The notes under the pieces are model-generated. The model was not told where the DNA came from. It did not search any database and was given only the letters and a program-made list of their open reading frames with translations. From Vespula vulgaris (taxonomy: Eukaryota; Arthropoda; Insecta; Hymenoptera; Vespidae), in the NCBI RefSeq assembly GCF_905475345.1, contig NC_066586.1, positions 17,239,312 through 17,303,311 of the forward strand: a stretch of DNA of 64,000 bases, written 5' to 3'. Made by a program: the position numbers and the translations under genes. Of the stretch, positions 23,720 to 35,036 are shown one piece after another (within the stretch, counting starts at the first letter, position 1; the number at the start of each line of letters is the position of its first letter).

Positions 23720-24742
23720 GTGAAGAAAATTTTGTCCGAACTTCTTCGTCCTAGCGTACGGTCAGAGAAACGTTTTCGAACTAAGCCGAACGATCGGTTC
23801 CGGCGGGGCATCGCAATGAAAGCTTCGACCATCTACGAACAAAAAGCCGTGAGGTAGACATAAATAAATAGGTGGTGGGTGTGGTTGGTAGGCCGCACAC
23901 ATGGCGTCGTGACCCGTCTCTTCTCTCTTCGTGAGCTCGGTGCTCGCTTAAGTTATGCCCTACGGAATGTTGCTCCTGCCGGCCGATTCTCTTTCGGTAT
24001 TACGGCTAAACAACACTTACATCTTCCATATTACCTTTAAATTTTCCTACGAATCTTTTATTATCTCTTATGGGAGTCTTTCAATCAATGATTATGATTT
24101 CCAAAGAGAGACAAATATTATATATTACTTTCGTTTCTTTTTTTAAGATTTTAGATACGTCATAAAAAAAATGTTATGAAAATTAAACAAAAAAAAAAAA
24201 AAAAGAATAAAAAACTGCAAAATGACGACAAAACATTAAATAAAACATCGTGATCCCATAACTGATGAAATTCGTAATACAAATGTTAAATCGTTACTAA
24301 AATTATTACTTATACTAATCGTGCTAACGATATATTGGGTAAATAAAAATGACTAAGATAATAAAAAATATATTTGAATTTCTTATTTTTTGGATAAGAT
24401 AACCGCTAGGTCGAAGTCGAGGAGCACGTGCAACCTGTAATAGCGCTCATGACTTTAACACGGTGCTTGCCTTCGGCTCTCTGCTTTGGCGGGTCGAACT
24501 TGTCGGAACAATGCCGCATTGTTTCGTCGTTGTACCTCTATCTAGCCGGTACGGTAGCGGGCTCGACGCGATGTTTATTATCCTCTTGTGCAACAAATAA
24601 AACAAAAAAAAAATATTGTCGCGTTATTTTATCCTTACGCTGACTTTTCCTGAATCGTGTGTTTTACTTCGAATCGGAAATGGTGATATCTTATATTCGA
24701 AGATAAACCTTTTGATTATCAAAGATTAACAAGATTGTCTTC
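23720..24742. other. intergenic with CpG-elevated blocks
   Basis: CpG-elevated unique segments at about 23740-23960 and 24410-24600 flank an AT-rich stretch with a poly(A) run near 24190. The ORF at 24428-24643 follows the second block but matches nothing known to me. Confidence 0.45.
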
Positions 24743-24872
24743 GCGTTGATCTATAAGTTTTTCTTTTTCTTTTTTTTTTTTTTTATTGTACGAATGCAAA
24801 AGGAAAGCAAAAAAGAAAAAAAAATAGAAAATTAAGGTCATTCCTCTCGTGTCCGACTACGGTTAATCAAAG
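24743..24872 (-). repeat. local dispersed repeat, inverted copy
   Basis: The reverse complement matches the direct copies at 25098 and 25271. Shared anchors are TTGATTAACCG..GTCGGA, CGAGAGGAATGACCT and AGATCAACG, with variable T-rich DNA between. It makes this a three-copy family with one inverted member. Confidence 0.7.
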
Positions 24873-25097
24873 AGTGAAAAGAAAAAAGTAATTGTATGTT
24901 CTTCCTAATTATATTATTAGAGTAGGATTAGAGAAAAGAAATATATATATATATATAAATTACTGTACTACCCTTTTATATAAGGCACCAGATACGAAAG
25001 ACGTCCCTGAAAATCGAGAAAAAAAGCATGAGTTTTCCTAGGACGTGGGTGAAAGCGTGTCGTTTCCTAACGATTCGATCTTCGATAGGCCTTGGCA

Positions 25098-25242
25098 CCG
25101 TTGTCGGATCCGAGAAGAATAACCTTAATTTATTATTTTTTCTTTTACTTTCCTTTTACATTTATATGATAAAAAAAATCTTATAGATCAACGTGCTACT
25201 AGATTAGATAATAAAATAATTCTACATTTTTCTAATTCCACT
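25098..25242 (+). repeat. local dispersed repeat, direct copy 1
   Basis: Starts CCGTTGTCGGATCCGAG, passes TAGATCAACGTGC and ends in ATAATAAAATAATTCTACA. Diverged from copy 2 but colinear with it, offset about 180 bp. Confidence 0.75.
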
Positions 25243-25270
25243 TTTTTTTTGTTAATTTTTTTTTTCAATT

Positions 25271-25461
25271 CTTTGATTAACCGTTGTCGGATGCGAGAGG
25301 AATGACCTCGATTTTTTCTTGTACTTTTTCCTTTTTTTTATCTTTTTTTTTTTTATGCTTTAATCTTACATCCGTGTAATAATAAATCTTACAGATCAAC
25401 GTGCCGATCGAAAGACGACGATTCGATGATAAAATAATTCTACACTTTTTCAATCCTACCA
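25271..25461 (+). repeat. local dispersed repeat, direct copy 2
   Basis: Same anchors as copy 1. It keeps the CTTTGATTAACCG start shared with the inverted copy and ends with GATAAAATAATTCTACAC. The T-rich interior differs in length. Confidence 0.75.
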
Positions 25462-26552
25462 TGACGACGATATAATTACGAAGAATATCGATTCTTACTT
25501 TCTTTTTTTATTCTTTTATTTATACGTTAAATCATTTTTCCCCAACAATTTTTCTTTTCTTTTGTTTTCATTCGGTGAACACCATTAGATACAAGTATGC
25601 AAATAAGAGACATAAGTTTCGAACGAATTCAAAAGCTGTTTCATCGAACGTAAATCGGTGGGACGGACGAGCACACGATAGATCGAGGCTGACACCAGAT
25701 GGCTTTCTTATTTCCATGAAAATTGAATTTGGCGATTTCGACGACAATGCCATTCCGGTCTGTTTTAAATGCAAATCCCCGCGAAAGGAAAAACCGTAAG
25801 GGCATTATAATTTATATTACTACATGTGGCAGCGGCACTTCCGGTGAGAGAGCATAGGCGCAGTTCCGGTCAGCTCTCCGAGCTCGCCGAGATCCTACGT
25901 ACATCGCCAGATTATGAAGCCCGACGCCGACGCTGCTTTTACAATGGATCGTCTGCCCGCTGGTGATACGTCAGCGAGGATAATAATTCTGTTGCCACAT
26001 TTCGCGTTATAATACGTAAAAAGAACAGCTCTTTCTCTCTTTCTTTCTTTTTCTCTCTTTCTCTCTCTCTCTTTTTTTTCTTTTTTCTATTTCTTTTTCT
26101 CATTCTTTATGCTACCGTTGTTTTACGATTCCAGAAGCGTCTCGGATGCGAGCTCGAAATCGATTAAACTCGCTCTTACCTTTTTTCTTTCTTTCTCTCT
26201 CTCTTTCTGTCTCTTTATTTTATATTCTAAATTACACTTCGTCATTTCATATTTCTCAACATATTTTATGTAAAAGGGCGAGCCTAAAGTTTCTAAAGAG
26301 CCTTGGTGGTATTACAGTGTAAAAGGGAAAAAGAAAAAGAAGATAAATCAGGTTGAAAATAATCTTGAGAGAGAATGGTAATTGATTTTTAAAAATGATC
26401 TCAAAACTTTCGGCTCATCCTATCATCCTGTACAAAATGATTAAACGAATAATGTAATAATATTATATCTTATGATTTATTATATTAGTCGAGCGATTAT
26501 CTATGTAAAATTATTTGTATCTTTTGCTTGTATTTTTTTCTTTTTTTTGTAA
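25462..26552. other. intergenic with a CpG-rich block
   Basis: A stretch open on both strands lies at 25568-25799, followed by a CpG-rich block at 25820-25980 with GGCACTTCCGGT and GCAGTTCCGGT, which look like ETS-type sites. CT-rich tracts follow from 26030. No gene is certain. The block is a candidate regulatory element. Confidence 0.4.
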
Positions 26553-26558
26553 TTTATT
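26553..26558 (-). terminator. poly(A) signal of the orphan secreted-protein gene
   Basis: AATAAA on the minus strand about 107 bp beyond the stop at 26665. Confidence 0.5.
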
Positions 26559-26664
26559 TCTTGCTTTTCGATGATGAAATGTAATTCGGAATAAAAATGT
26601 CTTGTTAACGATGAAGAAAGAAAAAGAAAAAAGAGAAAGAAAAAGGAAAAATATTAGTTCAACA

Positions 26665-27278
26665 TTAAGCTGTAACGAAACGTCCACTTTTCGTAAAGTC
26701 GACAATATTTTGTACGGTGTATTGAAATCTGGCAAAGTTTCGTCGTGCCTCGTCTATATTCTTCGATTTATAGATCGCACTTGTGTAAGCCGAAGTCAAT
26801 TCGGAAACTAAATATTGTGCTCTTCTTGCCGCACCCTCGATCGATCCGGACGATGTTCTGATTTTTGCGGCCGTCGTTATGATCACTTCTTTAATACGTT
26901 CGACCAGTTCAACGTCGTCTCTTGGATCGGATTGGCCAGTCGATATTTTACGTAACAATTCGATAATTACGGCATCTACAGGATCTATGGATCAATAAAG
27001 AATAAATGTGCGTGATTTAACGAATAGGACCAAAATGAAAAAATACAAGTAAAAATTTGTATCGGTTCATAAGTCCGTTGTATCTGTAAGAATGAATTAA
27101 AAAAAAAAAAAAAAAAAGAAATTGAATGATGAATTAATTAATCACCTATGGCTCGCGTTCGTCTTTCAAGAAATTTCCAATTTAACGAATTCCACTGATT
27201 ACTTTCAATCGTAGCAAATTCAGCAACGGTACTAGCCACGACGAGGATCGTCACGATCGTTAATGCGAATTTGATCAT
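26665..27278 (-). CDS. unrecognised secreted protein (150 aa, 2 exons)
   Basis: Two minus-strand exons, 27278-27146 and 26984-26665, join through ATAG|GTGATT and CCATAG|ATCC and give a 453-nt frame that is open only when spliced. The N-terminus MIKFALTIVTILVVASTVA is a clear signal peptide, with likely cleavage near residue 19. A dibasic ERRTR follows at about 38-42. The mature part (from about residue 45) is predicted mainly helical and rich in Arg, Glu, Asp, Ile and Ala, and has no cysteine. I chose the ATG at 27278 over the in-frame one at 27329. A TATA box at 27357-27351 would put the transcript start near the upstream ATG, and only the downstream one directly begins a signal peptide. AATAAA follows the stop by 107 bp. 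No family was recognised. It could be a lineage-restricted secreted factor. Confidence 0.75.
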
Positions 27279-27350
27279 GCTTGGTGATACTCTTGGTGAC
27301 TTATCGAAAGGGAAAACTATAAATGGCATGATTTCTCGTAATCTCTCTTT

Positions 27351-27357
27351 TTATATA
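27351..27357 (-). promoter_or_regulatory. TATA box of the orphan secreted-protein gene
   Basis: TATATAA followed by AAA on the minus strand, 73-79 bp upstream of the chosen ATG. It predicts a 5'UTR of roughly 45 nt. Focused TATA promoters are common in tissue-specific insect secretory genes. Confidence 0.5.
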
Positions 27358-27359
27358 CA

Positions 27360-30300
27360 CGAAAACATGGAAGAGAAGCCCATGACGCGAGTGAGTGTTG
27401 TCAATGATTACGTAAAAAAAGAAAAGAAAAAGTAAAAATAGAAAAAAGAAGAAAAAAGAAGAAAAAATAGCTAGCGATGCTAGGTAGCAACGTTGGAAGT
27501 CGTTGGACGATCATTACCGGTACTTACTAATAAGTGTCATTTGCAAAAATGACGATGCGAGAGAAAGTGGAGCAGGATGGATTATACCTACCTTTAAGAA
27601 AGCATATTGTTCGATGTTTCGTATTAATTCTCGCTTTGCGATCGATTTGCGAACGAATAATTTATTCGAAACTTTCCATTTTTATTTATATTTTTCTTTA
27701 TATATCTGATTCAACAGAAAGTCGAGTCCGGAGTTGACCGGACGATACTCAAGTTTTGTCGATTTTATTTAAAACGTTGTAAAATTAAAATCCAATGAAT
27801 TTCTAATGAAAAGATACAAATTTGATATAAAAATTATGAATCCTTTTTCTTTTTTTTTTTGTTGTTGTTTTGTTCCGTAAATATTGTTCGACGATTTCAT
27901 TACTATGTATACTTTCCAATTGCTCTCTTATTACTATCCGATACGTATCAAATTTAATCTGATAAATATGACAATGAACTATGTACACAAAATATCGTAT
28001 ACATATTATATACATATACATATATATCTATAAATAATATTGAATTTGTTCTTGCAAAAAAGAAAAAAAAGAAAAAAAAAAAGAGAGAAAGAGAAGAAGA
28101 AGAAAAAAGAAAAAATTTCTCTTGATTTATTTTTTGTTACGAAACGAAACGATGGAATTTCTGTTGGACATTCAACAGGTCGTGGTCGTGATCGTGGTCG
28201 TGGTCGTCGTCATCGACGTTGTTAGTTCCCCTCATCGAAAAAGGCAGCAAGGCCGATGCCGATGCTGTCCGACGGTAAAAGTGCGTGAACGCTAGGGAGG
28301 GAGTGCATCCAGCCGTGATTCCTCTTCACCGATTTTTACCCCTTTCTTGACCGTCAGTACCACCCTCACGTCCGAGCACTATTAACTCTTCGATGCCTTT
28401 CACGATTAAAACCTCCATAATTTTCAACTACCTAGAACTCGTAAGGGGATAGGGACAAAATTTCCAATTCTAATATCTCACTCTCGATTCGATTTACGTT
28501 ACTCGATTAAAATCTATATATAAATAAATGATCGATATAAAAAGTCATTTTTCTTCCATAGGAAATACGGTATCGATATAAGTACGTAATATATGATTGA
28601 TACGTCGATATAATTATATATTGAAATGGACGATTGTAGGAGTAGATAATAAAAAAGAAAAAGAATAAAAATAAGAATGTTTCAAATCGTTGAAAATATA
28701 TGTTACGCTTTAGATATTATTATATCGTTCGCATAACTTACGTTTACGTTGGAATATTCTTCCATATTTTGAAATTGTTCATTAAAACTCGTACTATATA
28801 TATATGTGTATAAAAATGTCAAAACAATAAAATTATATATAAAAGAACGTATATTTCGCTTCTTTTCTTTTTTTTTTTACGGTATCGTATAAAAAATCGA
28901 TAGATACAAAATAACGTATAGATCGTTTATTTCGACTATTAAAGAATTTTTCTTAATAAAATCTTTTCTAACGGCGAAATATTGAAAACACGCCAAATGC
29001 GTCAAATTCGATCAAATAGCAAAAGAATAAAATAATCGATCTAAAAAAGGTCATTTATCTCGATGAGAAATCAAGGAAGAAAGAATACTTTTTCACGAGA
29101 ACGTTTCTTATGATACGGTATAGAAGGGACCGGCACAGCTACTCGACGGAATAATCGCGTACGCACGCTAATGTGGGATGAATGAAAATACGGGTACTTG
29201 AGTAAGTCTAAATTACATTTCATTCATGCAGGAAAAGCAGGCAGACACGCGGAGAGTTTCGTCCTTCCGGCATGCTCGGCCACCGTCGGCACCGGCATCG
29301 TCGTTCCTACTACTTGCCTACTCTCATCTGACTGCCGTCGGTCTGCGTAATAACTCCCGGACTATAATGTGTATTATCCCGACATCCTGTCCTTCTCCGA
29401 TGGCTACTCGCTCGACCATTCGCGTTTCTCCCGCGCCTAGATTCGGACTCTGTTCTGTGACAGATTCCGAGAAAAGCTTCCCTCTCTCAGACTTTTCCCA
29501 TCGTTCATAAAACGAAGTTTACTTTTTCGAACAAATCGACGACGACATTCTTAATATTTTACGATTATTTTTATACGATTGGTTAGAGTTCCTTTTTGTT
29601 TTTTTGTTTTTTTTTTTTCATTTTCGTTTCACCACTTTTATATTTTAATTTAATATTTGTTTATAATTTATATTAATGTGAATCAATTTATGTGAATTAT
29701 TGTATGATAATTTGTTTGTATCGTAAATTGGATATGAGTTGATGATTACGAAAGTTCATATATATATATATATATGTATATATATGTATACGTACGTATT
29801 ATGTGATGTAATTATTTTTATAAATATTCATATAATCTAACTTTAGTCTAACTGTAATATAATTAATAATTTACTTAATCTATTTTCTTATTTTTCTTAA
29901 TTTGTTTGAATTTCGTTCGAATCGACGATTATAAAATTAAATATATATTAAGAATAATAATTATTTATACGTTAATTATGACATAATTCGATTACTCTCT
30001 ATTTGTCCATCCCAATAACTAATTTCGATATATAATATAATAAATATTATTTTTATAAAACATATACTCTTATAAATCGATTTTACGTGCAAACCAAAAA
30101 TAAAACGTAAGGCAATATTTCTTTGACTGATCAATCTACAAAATCGAAACTACGTATCTACGTTTTCATTTTCACTTTTTATTTCATAATTTGCAAATAA
30201 AAAATATAATGCCAGAGGTTATGATTCCATGATCTCTTAACTTTCTCACAAAAAGATCTACCAAAATCTTTCTTTGTATCATCGACAATTTTCGTTTATA

Positions 30301-30480
30301 TTTGATTGAAAGGAACGAAGTTACGTAACACGTGACGACAATTTCTTCTCAAACCACATTTTTTTTTTCAATGACAGTCAGAAAAGGAAAGAGAGAAAGA
30401 GAGATCGATCATGCGTACCATCGATCAGGATCTTATCTGAACAGAATTCGATCCATACTGCGATGACTGAGGAAACGATC
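27360..30480. other. intergenic, no supported gene
   Basis: AT-rich DNA with polypurine runs at 27415-27470 and 28057-28113, a (GGTCGT) short array at 28180-28210, a CpG-elevated block at 28230-28340 and another at 29220-29490. The ORF across the latter (29226-29510) is Ser/Arg/Pro-rich and unrecognised. (TA)n at 29758-29777. Confidence 0.5.
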
Positions 30481-30486
30481 GTAGAC

Positions 30487-30492
30487 GTCTCT

Positions 30493-30544
<52 letters not shown>

Positions 30545-30546
30545 TT
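30487..30546. repeat. (CT)n microsatellite
   Basis: 60 bp of CT with a few CCCT variants at the start. Confidence 0.95.
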
Positions 30547-30724
30547 CTTCATCCAAACAGTTGAAGATCACAATGAGAGTGAGAAGAAGAGAAAGGGCAG
30601 ATTGAGATTGGCTAAGGGACGCTCTTTATTCTCATATCAGCAACAGACAAAGTGGATGGAAGCGACGTGGCCTATTATGAATTCTCGTGTGGGACACAAT
30701 GATCCCAATAATCGACTACTCGCA

Positions 30725-30728
<4 letters not shown>

Positions 30729-30759
<31 letters not shown>

Positions 30760-30778
30760 CTTCTTGTCTTTCGACGAG

Positions 30779-30810
<32 letters not shown>

Positions 30811-30811
30811 C
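30729..30811. repeat. (TC)n and (GA)n arranged as an inverted pair
   Basis: (TC)n at 30729-30755 is followed 30 bp later by (GA)n at 30785-30811. The arms are complementary, so a transcript of this region could form a long hairpin. Confidence 0.85.
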
Positions 30812-31230
30812 AAAGATTATGAGAGAGACTCACGATTTCGACGAGTGAAGATCGACAGGAGCGATTACGTCGGTGCTGACTTTAAGCCCCTTTAAATGCT
30901 GCCATTCTTTTCGAAACGGACCTCTTCTCGCGTTCAAATGCTAAGATTTGGTGTCCAGCTTATTCTTGCTTTCTTTCTTCCTTTCTTTTTTCTTCCTTTC
31001 TTTTTTTATTTATTATTTTTCGATTTTTTTTTATGTTTCGTTTTCTTTGTTTCCCTTTTTATCTTTCGACTATTCTTTCCCGCATGACGCGCCCTTTCGT
31101 AGCTCGCATGATCACGATTCTCGCGTTCGTTTCAGAAACAACTATCGATTGCTTTCCGTTCGATATTAATGGAGATTATTATCGTATTGTAAAAGTCGAT
31201 TATATATCTATTAACGATATATTCTATTCG
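30812..31230. other. intergenic, no supported gene
   Basis: Unique sequence with T-rich runs at 30970-31050. No protein-like ORF outside simple sequence. Confidence 0.5.

Positions 31231-31288
<58 letters not shown>
31231..31288. repeat. (CA)n(TA)n compound microsatellite
   Basis: 16 bp of CA running directly into about 42 bp of TA. Confidence 0.95.
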
Positions 31289-31291
<3 letters not shown>

Positions 31292-34118
31292 TATTTTCAA
31301 ATATTCGCAATGTATATTATAGATATTCACAATTATATTCTAAATAATAATATTCTATATGTTAGTATATTTTTAACATCTATATTTTATAGTAATCTTA
31401 TAGCTAACGTATTAACAGTATTAGCAAATTAAAAATTATTAGATTACCATCTAACATATAGGTAACAATAATTTGTATAAAATATTAAAGACAAAAAATA
31501 TTTGAAAGATATTAAGATGAGAGTATTAAGGGAAAACAAAAAAAAAAAAAAGAAATCCAGACGAAAATAATACGATCGATTGATCACAACTCAAAGAAAG
31601 AAAGAAAGAAAGAAAGAAAGAAAAAAAAGAAAGGAAAACGAGAAGAAAAAGAAATAAAAATTTCATTTGATAGAAAGTTTTTTTCGTACACCATAAACCT
31701 GTAATTTGTATACATATATAGAAAAGAAAAAATAATAATATAATTTACATGTTTATGAGAAAATTGCACGGGGGCAAGAAAAAGAAACAAGATAAGAAAA
31801 GAACAAAAAAAAAAAAAATAAAAATAATGGAGAGGAATGTCCTCGACGACGGAAACGAATCCTGCGACCACGTCCGCTCGACGCGTTTGTCGCGCGATTT
31901 CACTTGGCGGCGAGTTCGTGATTGAGTCATGACGTTTTTTGCCTGAGCGCCCGCCTTCCATGGAGAATCGAAAGCGCCGTAGAAATCTGTCCGTCCTATA
32001 AGTCTGACGCAATATAACGACGGAAAATGATTACCGTGTTTCTGCAAAAGAGCCACGCTTCATTGTTCTTCTTTCGATCATCGTTCCACAATCGATTACA
32101 AAAATCTCTTCTGAAACGTTCGATTTCAATTTCTTTTGCTGGACGATCGAGAAGAAACTTTTTATTTATTTATTTATTTAGTGTATACTTTCCTTATCCT
32201 TCGTAAAACGTACGATCTCGAATATAAAAGAAAAATATTATTTCTTCTACATCAACTGTATGACCTCTAGGTAACTACACGTTGTGATCTGTTTCTAACG
32301 AATAATTATCGTAAGTTGAAATATTACGAAGTTAATTAACGAAGTAATTGCTGGAAATAAGATATATGTATATTTTATTATTATTAAGTAATTATCACTG
32401 TTTTTTTTATCATCGTAAATTGTTCAAAAACGAACAAAATCACGTAGAATTGTAAGTATTATAAACGTTAACTTGACTCTCTCTTTTTTCCTTTTTTTGG
32501 AAAAATGGACAGGTTGCTTTTAAAAAAAAAAAAAACGATATATATATATATAAAATCTACGAAATAACATTTTTATAGATTAGTATATTTATTCAGGATA
32601 TTTCGTATCGTATAATTATTCTCCTGTGAATATAAACTTAACAACGATTCTATGTAAATAACTATAACGTATAAAAAATTTTGCGCCGAATTAATAAGAC
32701 GATATAATTTTTCAAGCGAACAATCTAGCTATTAAAATTCTTTCCGTTTTACGATCATATCATTAATTACCATATGCTCGAGAGAGAAGGTGTTGTAAAT
32801 GTAAGTAATCGTATCGTCAAAGAAGAGCTCCGTCCATGGTCGAGGGTTTCGAGTAACTGCGGTGTACGTGTCGCACGAGAGTAGAAGGACACTGTGGGAA
32901 CACACGTCTTCTTCATCCTCGAGTGTTTATGTATGTACATACGAGGACGAAGGTATCTCTTGTCGTGTAATATAAACATAGATACAAAGGCGGATGACAT
33001 ACGTAAATCTTAGTAAGAGTGTACGAACAGATGAGTCATTGTCGCGTGCGCGTGTGTATGTATATATAAATATAAATATATATATATATATCATCTATAT
33101 CATAGACAAAGCAGGATTATTTTTCGCGGTTGCAACTAAAGGCAAGTGCATTGTATCGTGTGTGTCGCGCGACAATAAACCATCCAAGTTACTTCTTTCG
33201 TCTCTATCCTCGGTTTTCTTCGTTCTTGTTACACTGGTTTGACTAGTCTTCTAGAAGAACGAGTTATAAAACATGCTCTTTAGTCTAATTTATCTTTTTT
33301 TGATTTTTTTTTTTTTCACGAGAAATTTTTATACTAAAACGAATTCGTTGCATCTTTATCTTGTAACTGTCGATTAGGAGGGATGCTATTTTTTTTTTTT
33401 TTTTTTTTTTTTATTAAACATGGAATTTTGTTATATCTTTAATACGAACGATTTGTAAAAAAAGTAATTTGGTTTATTTAACAATAAATTTATTGCGGAT
33501 ATAATCATCAAATAATTCATTGATTATCGTTATCGTTAAATTTATTATTATTATTATTTATATATATATATATATTGAATCCAACATCACATAAATAAAT
33601 TTCAATTTATAAATATTAGATAACGGTGATCATTTTCTTTCTCTTTTTCTCTTTCTCTCTCTTTTACAGACAGATTTCTCGATCTCCAATGAGAATCAAC
33701 GATCAATGAAATTGTTAGATATATCTATCTACGCTAAATCCTAATTGAATGAAATGACATAACAAAGAAAAAAGAAAAGAGAGGAAAGAAATAGATATAA
33801 TAAGAATATAAAAATAGAAATACGAACAAGTCCAATCACCGACGTATACATACCATAGAACTATAGAATTTATATTACACGTAGAGCGTAGTTGTTCGCT
33901 AATAAGAAGGAATCGCAACGAGATAAGACCAGAAGCCGTATCGAAAAGCTCTTATTTAATCCGCCAGCTGTGGCTCGCTCCGTTTACGAGGTAATTCAGG
34001 GGCGAATTATGGCGGCTCGCACGGGGATTAATCACGAGTGGAAACGTGCTTGCTCGTGCGGACCACGTAAGCGTGTATTTCACGCTCGCACGCGGAGGAC
34101 AAGCGTGGAAGGTTTGAG
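31289..34118. other. intergenic, no supported gene
   Basis: AT-rich with (GAAA)n at 31593-31622, a CpG-elevated block at 31845-32010, a (TA) tract near 33067-33092, and a 24-T run at 33389-33412. A less AT-rich segment lies at 33940-34118 just before the compound repeat. No exon is supportable. Confidence 0.5.
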
Positions 34119-34148
34119 ATAGATCGATGGATGGATAGATAGATAGAT

Positions 34149-34185
<37 letters not shown>

Positions 34186-34255
34186 TATATATATATATAT
34201 ATGTATATACATACACACATATACATTTATAGATCTCTCTCTCTCTCTCTCTCTC

Positions 34256-34303
<48 letters not shown>
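34119..34303. repeat. compound GATA/GA/TA/CT/TA microsatellite
   Basis: Ordered blocks: GATA/GATG units, (GA)n at 34153-34182, (TA)n with TGTATA, (CT)n at 34233-34256, and (AT)n at 34259-34303. The GA and CT blocks are complementary arms around a TA-rich loop. Confidence 0.9.
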
Positions 34304-34304
<1 letters not shown>

Positions 34305-35001
34305 CTTTAAAAGTCGCAATTTTCTACAAGCTCCTTCGCACCTAATACACACATACACATATACATATTATATATATATACATACACACGTAATATCTAT
34401 ATAGTGACTCACGCACACGTATTAACTTACGTTATACATTGGTCGACCTAATTCTACGATTTGTCACGCCTCTTATTCCACACCTAGCTTTCACTGCTAT
34501 ACATCAGGGGGCGGACACTCAGAATTACAGCCGTTGTATTTATATATATGTATATACATATATACGCGCGTGTATATATATATATATATATATACATGTA
34601 CAAAGAGATAGAAAACAAATATTTATATGTATACTTATAATAGTTGTATATTTATATCCGTAAAAGTTTATGTCGTAGATTCGAAATTCGTTTAGAAAAA
34701 AAGTATTAAGTATCGATGTGTAGGTTACATTCCTTTTATAGGATTCTTCTCCAATGGTTCATTACCGTGTCTTGTATACGCGTCGTCTTGATAAAGATCG
34801 TGCAATAAATACGGATTCATATTGTACTTATATAAGTATGTAAGTATGTACGTATATGTACTTATGTACGCAGGATGGAATTTGATTTACATCAGGTCGG
34901 ATCGGGATCTCGACTTCGAACGGCCGAGTGTTCGGTACAAGTTGATTATTTTACGATATCACGAGGTTTGATAAAATATTCGAGGGGAGAGAGATCCATG
35001 A

Positions 35002-35036
<35 letters not shown>

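Noticed and set aside
25568..25799. Overlapping ORFs on both strands
   Set aside because: Both strands open with no start context, splice support or known domain, so neither can be preferred.
27279..27329. Upstream ATG for the orphan secreted protein
   Set aside because: It would place 17 residues before the signal peptide and fall at or before the start predicted from the TATA box.
29226..29510. 94-codon Ser/Arg/Pro-rich ORF
   Set aside because: Follows CpG-rich composition. No family resemblance or splice context.
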